The position numbers were made by a program, and so were the translations under genes. A DNA stretch of 64,000 nucleotides from positions 42,587,115 through 42,651,114 of the forward strand of contig NC_045138.2 in NCBI RefSeq assembly GCF_008831285.2. Direction: 5' to 3'. Source of the DNA: Nymphaea colorata. Lineage: Eukaryota > Streptophyta > Magnoliopsida > Nymphaeales > Nymphaeaceae. Positions 62,666 to 64,000 of this stretch are shown here, piece after piece (the stretch's first letter is position 1; every line of letters begins with the position of its first letter). A model generated the notes under the pieces. That model did no database searches, had not been told where the DNA came from, and worked only from the letters and a program-made list of their open reading frames with translations.

Positions 62666-64000
62666 TGGTATTAGAGCAACCCCATTCTTTTCTTAGATTA
62701 GCCTCTGATCATAGCATCATCCAGAAGGTGAGTACTAGGTAAAAGTTATTGTTAAGATATTGAGACATCCATTATGATTTACTTTAAATAAAACAATGAA
62801 AGGTTATCTAATTAAGAAATAAAAAATTATGCATTGTAGAGAGTAAATCCTTAATTCACGTAATAATATCTCAATATATTAGATGGAGGTCTCGACAGGA
62901 TGCTGCAAGAACTAGTAGTGGTCAGGAAAGAGGCAAGGGTCATCAGCCAAGAGGCCAGGTGGATCTCATGGAAATTCTATGAACAATTTTTGGCAGACCT
63001 TGGCCCAGGCAAGTACTCAGTCAGCAGATTTGGCTTCACCATAAAAACCAACTGTGTTACTATAGTAGTTTCTAGCAACCAACATAATAAATTCATAAAC
63101 TTGAATCTACCGAAATTTACAGGAGGTATATACACAATGGATGCCAGAGAGTGGCTAGATGAAATCAAAGAGGCATTTGAACTGGTGGATGTACCAACTA
63201 ACCTCAAACTGAAATTTGGCGCCTACATGCTTAGTGGAGATGCCTAAAACTGGTGGAAAACTATTAAACAGATAAAGTTTGACAGTTAGGTAGTAACTTG
63301 GGAGCAATTCAGGCAGAATTTCACAGAAACATATATTGCTGATCATGTCAAGAAAAGGCGGATGCAAAAATTTCTTGAGTTAGCTTAGTATGGCAGAACT
63401 CTTGAAGAGAATATCTGTGAGTTCCATCATCTGGAAAAGTATTGTCTAAATACATACATTACTGAAAAGGTCAGGGTAAATAAATTTATAGAGGACTGAA
63501 TGATAATTTGAGGTTGAGAATGGTGGGAGCAAGTCCTATTGACCTAACACATGCAATTGAGAAAGTGACTCAGATACAAGAGACTTTCAGTCAAATTCAA
63601 GGTCAAGGAAAAAGAAAGTTTTATGGGTCTAAATCATCACCTCGATCCCCAACTACGAAACCTTTTGTGCCCAAATATGAGCCTTTTCCACCAACTCCAA
63701 TTAGTAAACCTTTTTCTCCAAACATGCCTAATACAAAAGGCCATCATCCTTGCCACCGACTACACTCTGGAAGACTATGCCCTTACAAGGGCATGTTTAG
63801 ATTGTGCTGAACAAGGACATTTTATTAGAGAATGTCCGAAGAAACAAGGATTTCCTCCACAAGGACCACAATCTGTAAATAGATTTCCAACCAAGAAAGT
63901 ACCAGATGGGTGTATGCACCAATGATTGAGAGCCATTCAAATCCAAATTTTTTTGAAGGAACAAGTATTGAGAACAAACAGGATACAGTAGTAAAGGTGA
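62666..64000 (+). mobile_element. Gypsy element G, 5' part, running off the window
   Basis: A primer-like TGGTATTAGAGC at 62666 is followed by a gag region. Translation gives LNLPKFTGGIYTMDAREWLD and LKLKFGAYMLSGDA, typical of gypsy gag. After stops and frame changes come RMQKFLELA, IDLTHAIEKVTQIQETFSQI and a CCHC knuckle (CLDCAEQGHFIREC, about 63799-63840). The plus orientation is opposite to F. It is broken by several stops, so probably inactive. The rest lies beyond 64000. Confidence 0.8.
62883..63930 (+). pseudogene. Element G gag (frameshifted)
   Basis: Gag is spread over three frames: 62900-63247 (core start, ending at TAA after GAYMLSGDA where NWW is expected), a middle stretch to about 63500 with TAG stops, then 63508-63700 (LRLRMVGASPIDLTHAIEKV) and 63700-63925 with the CCHC knuckle and the basic tail ECPKKQGFPPQGPQSVNRF. 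The order and motifs are those of chromovirus gag. Confidence 0.78.

Noticed and set aside
1-64000. CRISPR arrays, tRNA, rRNA or organellar insertions
   Set aside because: No regularly spaced repeats with unique spacers, no cloverleaf candidates and no plastid or mitochondrial genes were recognised. The only tRNA-related words are the retrotransposon primer sites.

Overview
The window is plant nuclear DNA, almost certainly from an angiosperm with a large, repeat-rich genome. The signs are AT-rich non-coding sequence, GT-AG introns, GA/CT and TA microsatellites, MITE-like repeats, and Ty1/copia and Ty3/gypsy LTR retrotransposons with plant-type initiator tRNA-Met primer sites. I cannot name the species. 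Coordinates were read by eye; boundaries marked approximate may be off by a few to tens of bases.

The backbone is one host gene on the minus strand, reconstructed here from five exons: 51248-50698, 43646-43514, 43428-43257, 43175-42982 and 13669-13553. Together they give 1,167 nt (388 codons plus stop) with every splice phase matching. The product has an N-terminal DEK_C-like domain, a long His/Ala/Gln repeat and two SWIB/MDM2 domains, the architecture of the plant SWIB (BAF60b/UAF30-like) chromatin protein family. The last SWIB domain is split by an intron of about 29.3 kb and intron 1 is about 7.05 kb; both are large because they hold transposons.

Intron 4 contains a nested stack. A copia relic (I, 15940-16649) is abutted by copia element A (5' LTR 16650-17153). 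A was hit by copia B (18357-23679: complete, apparently identical 182-bp LTRs, 5-bp target duplication, intact 1,410-codon gag-pol) and by copia C (23872-29394: complete but decayed, 230-bp LTRs, 5-bp duplication). A minus-strand relative of C (D, 29408-32637) and the 3' half of a chromodomain gypsy element with a 3-kb LTR (E, 32638-36817) also lie inside A; the D/E junction has removed A's integrase and RT. A ends with RNase H and a truncated 3' LTR (36818-37657), followed by copia remnant H (37658-39444) and a hAT-like derivative (about 40803-42180). Intron 1 carries copia relic J (45731-48150) and a tandem-repeat-bearing AT-rich element (about 43990-44770).

Upstream of the host gene lies a second gypsy element of the same family as E, on the minus strand (F, 55534-61610, 3-kb 3' LTR). 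At the right edge a gag fragment of another gypsy element (G, about 62666 to the end) runs on the plus strand. The left 15 kb holds a possible 3' end of another split gene (704-1399, with an in-frame stop), several MITE-like repeats, short tandem duplications and much sequence in which I see no gene. There is no sign of bacterial, organellar or CRISPR sequence.
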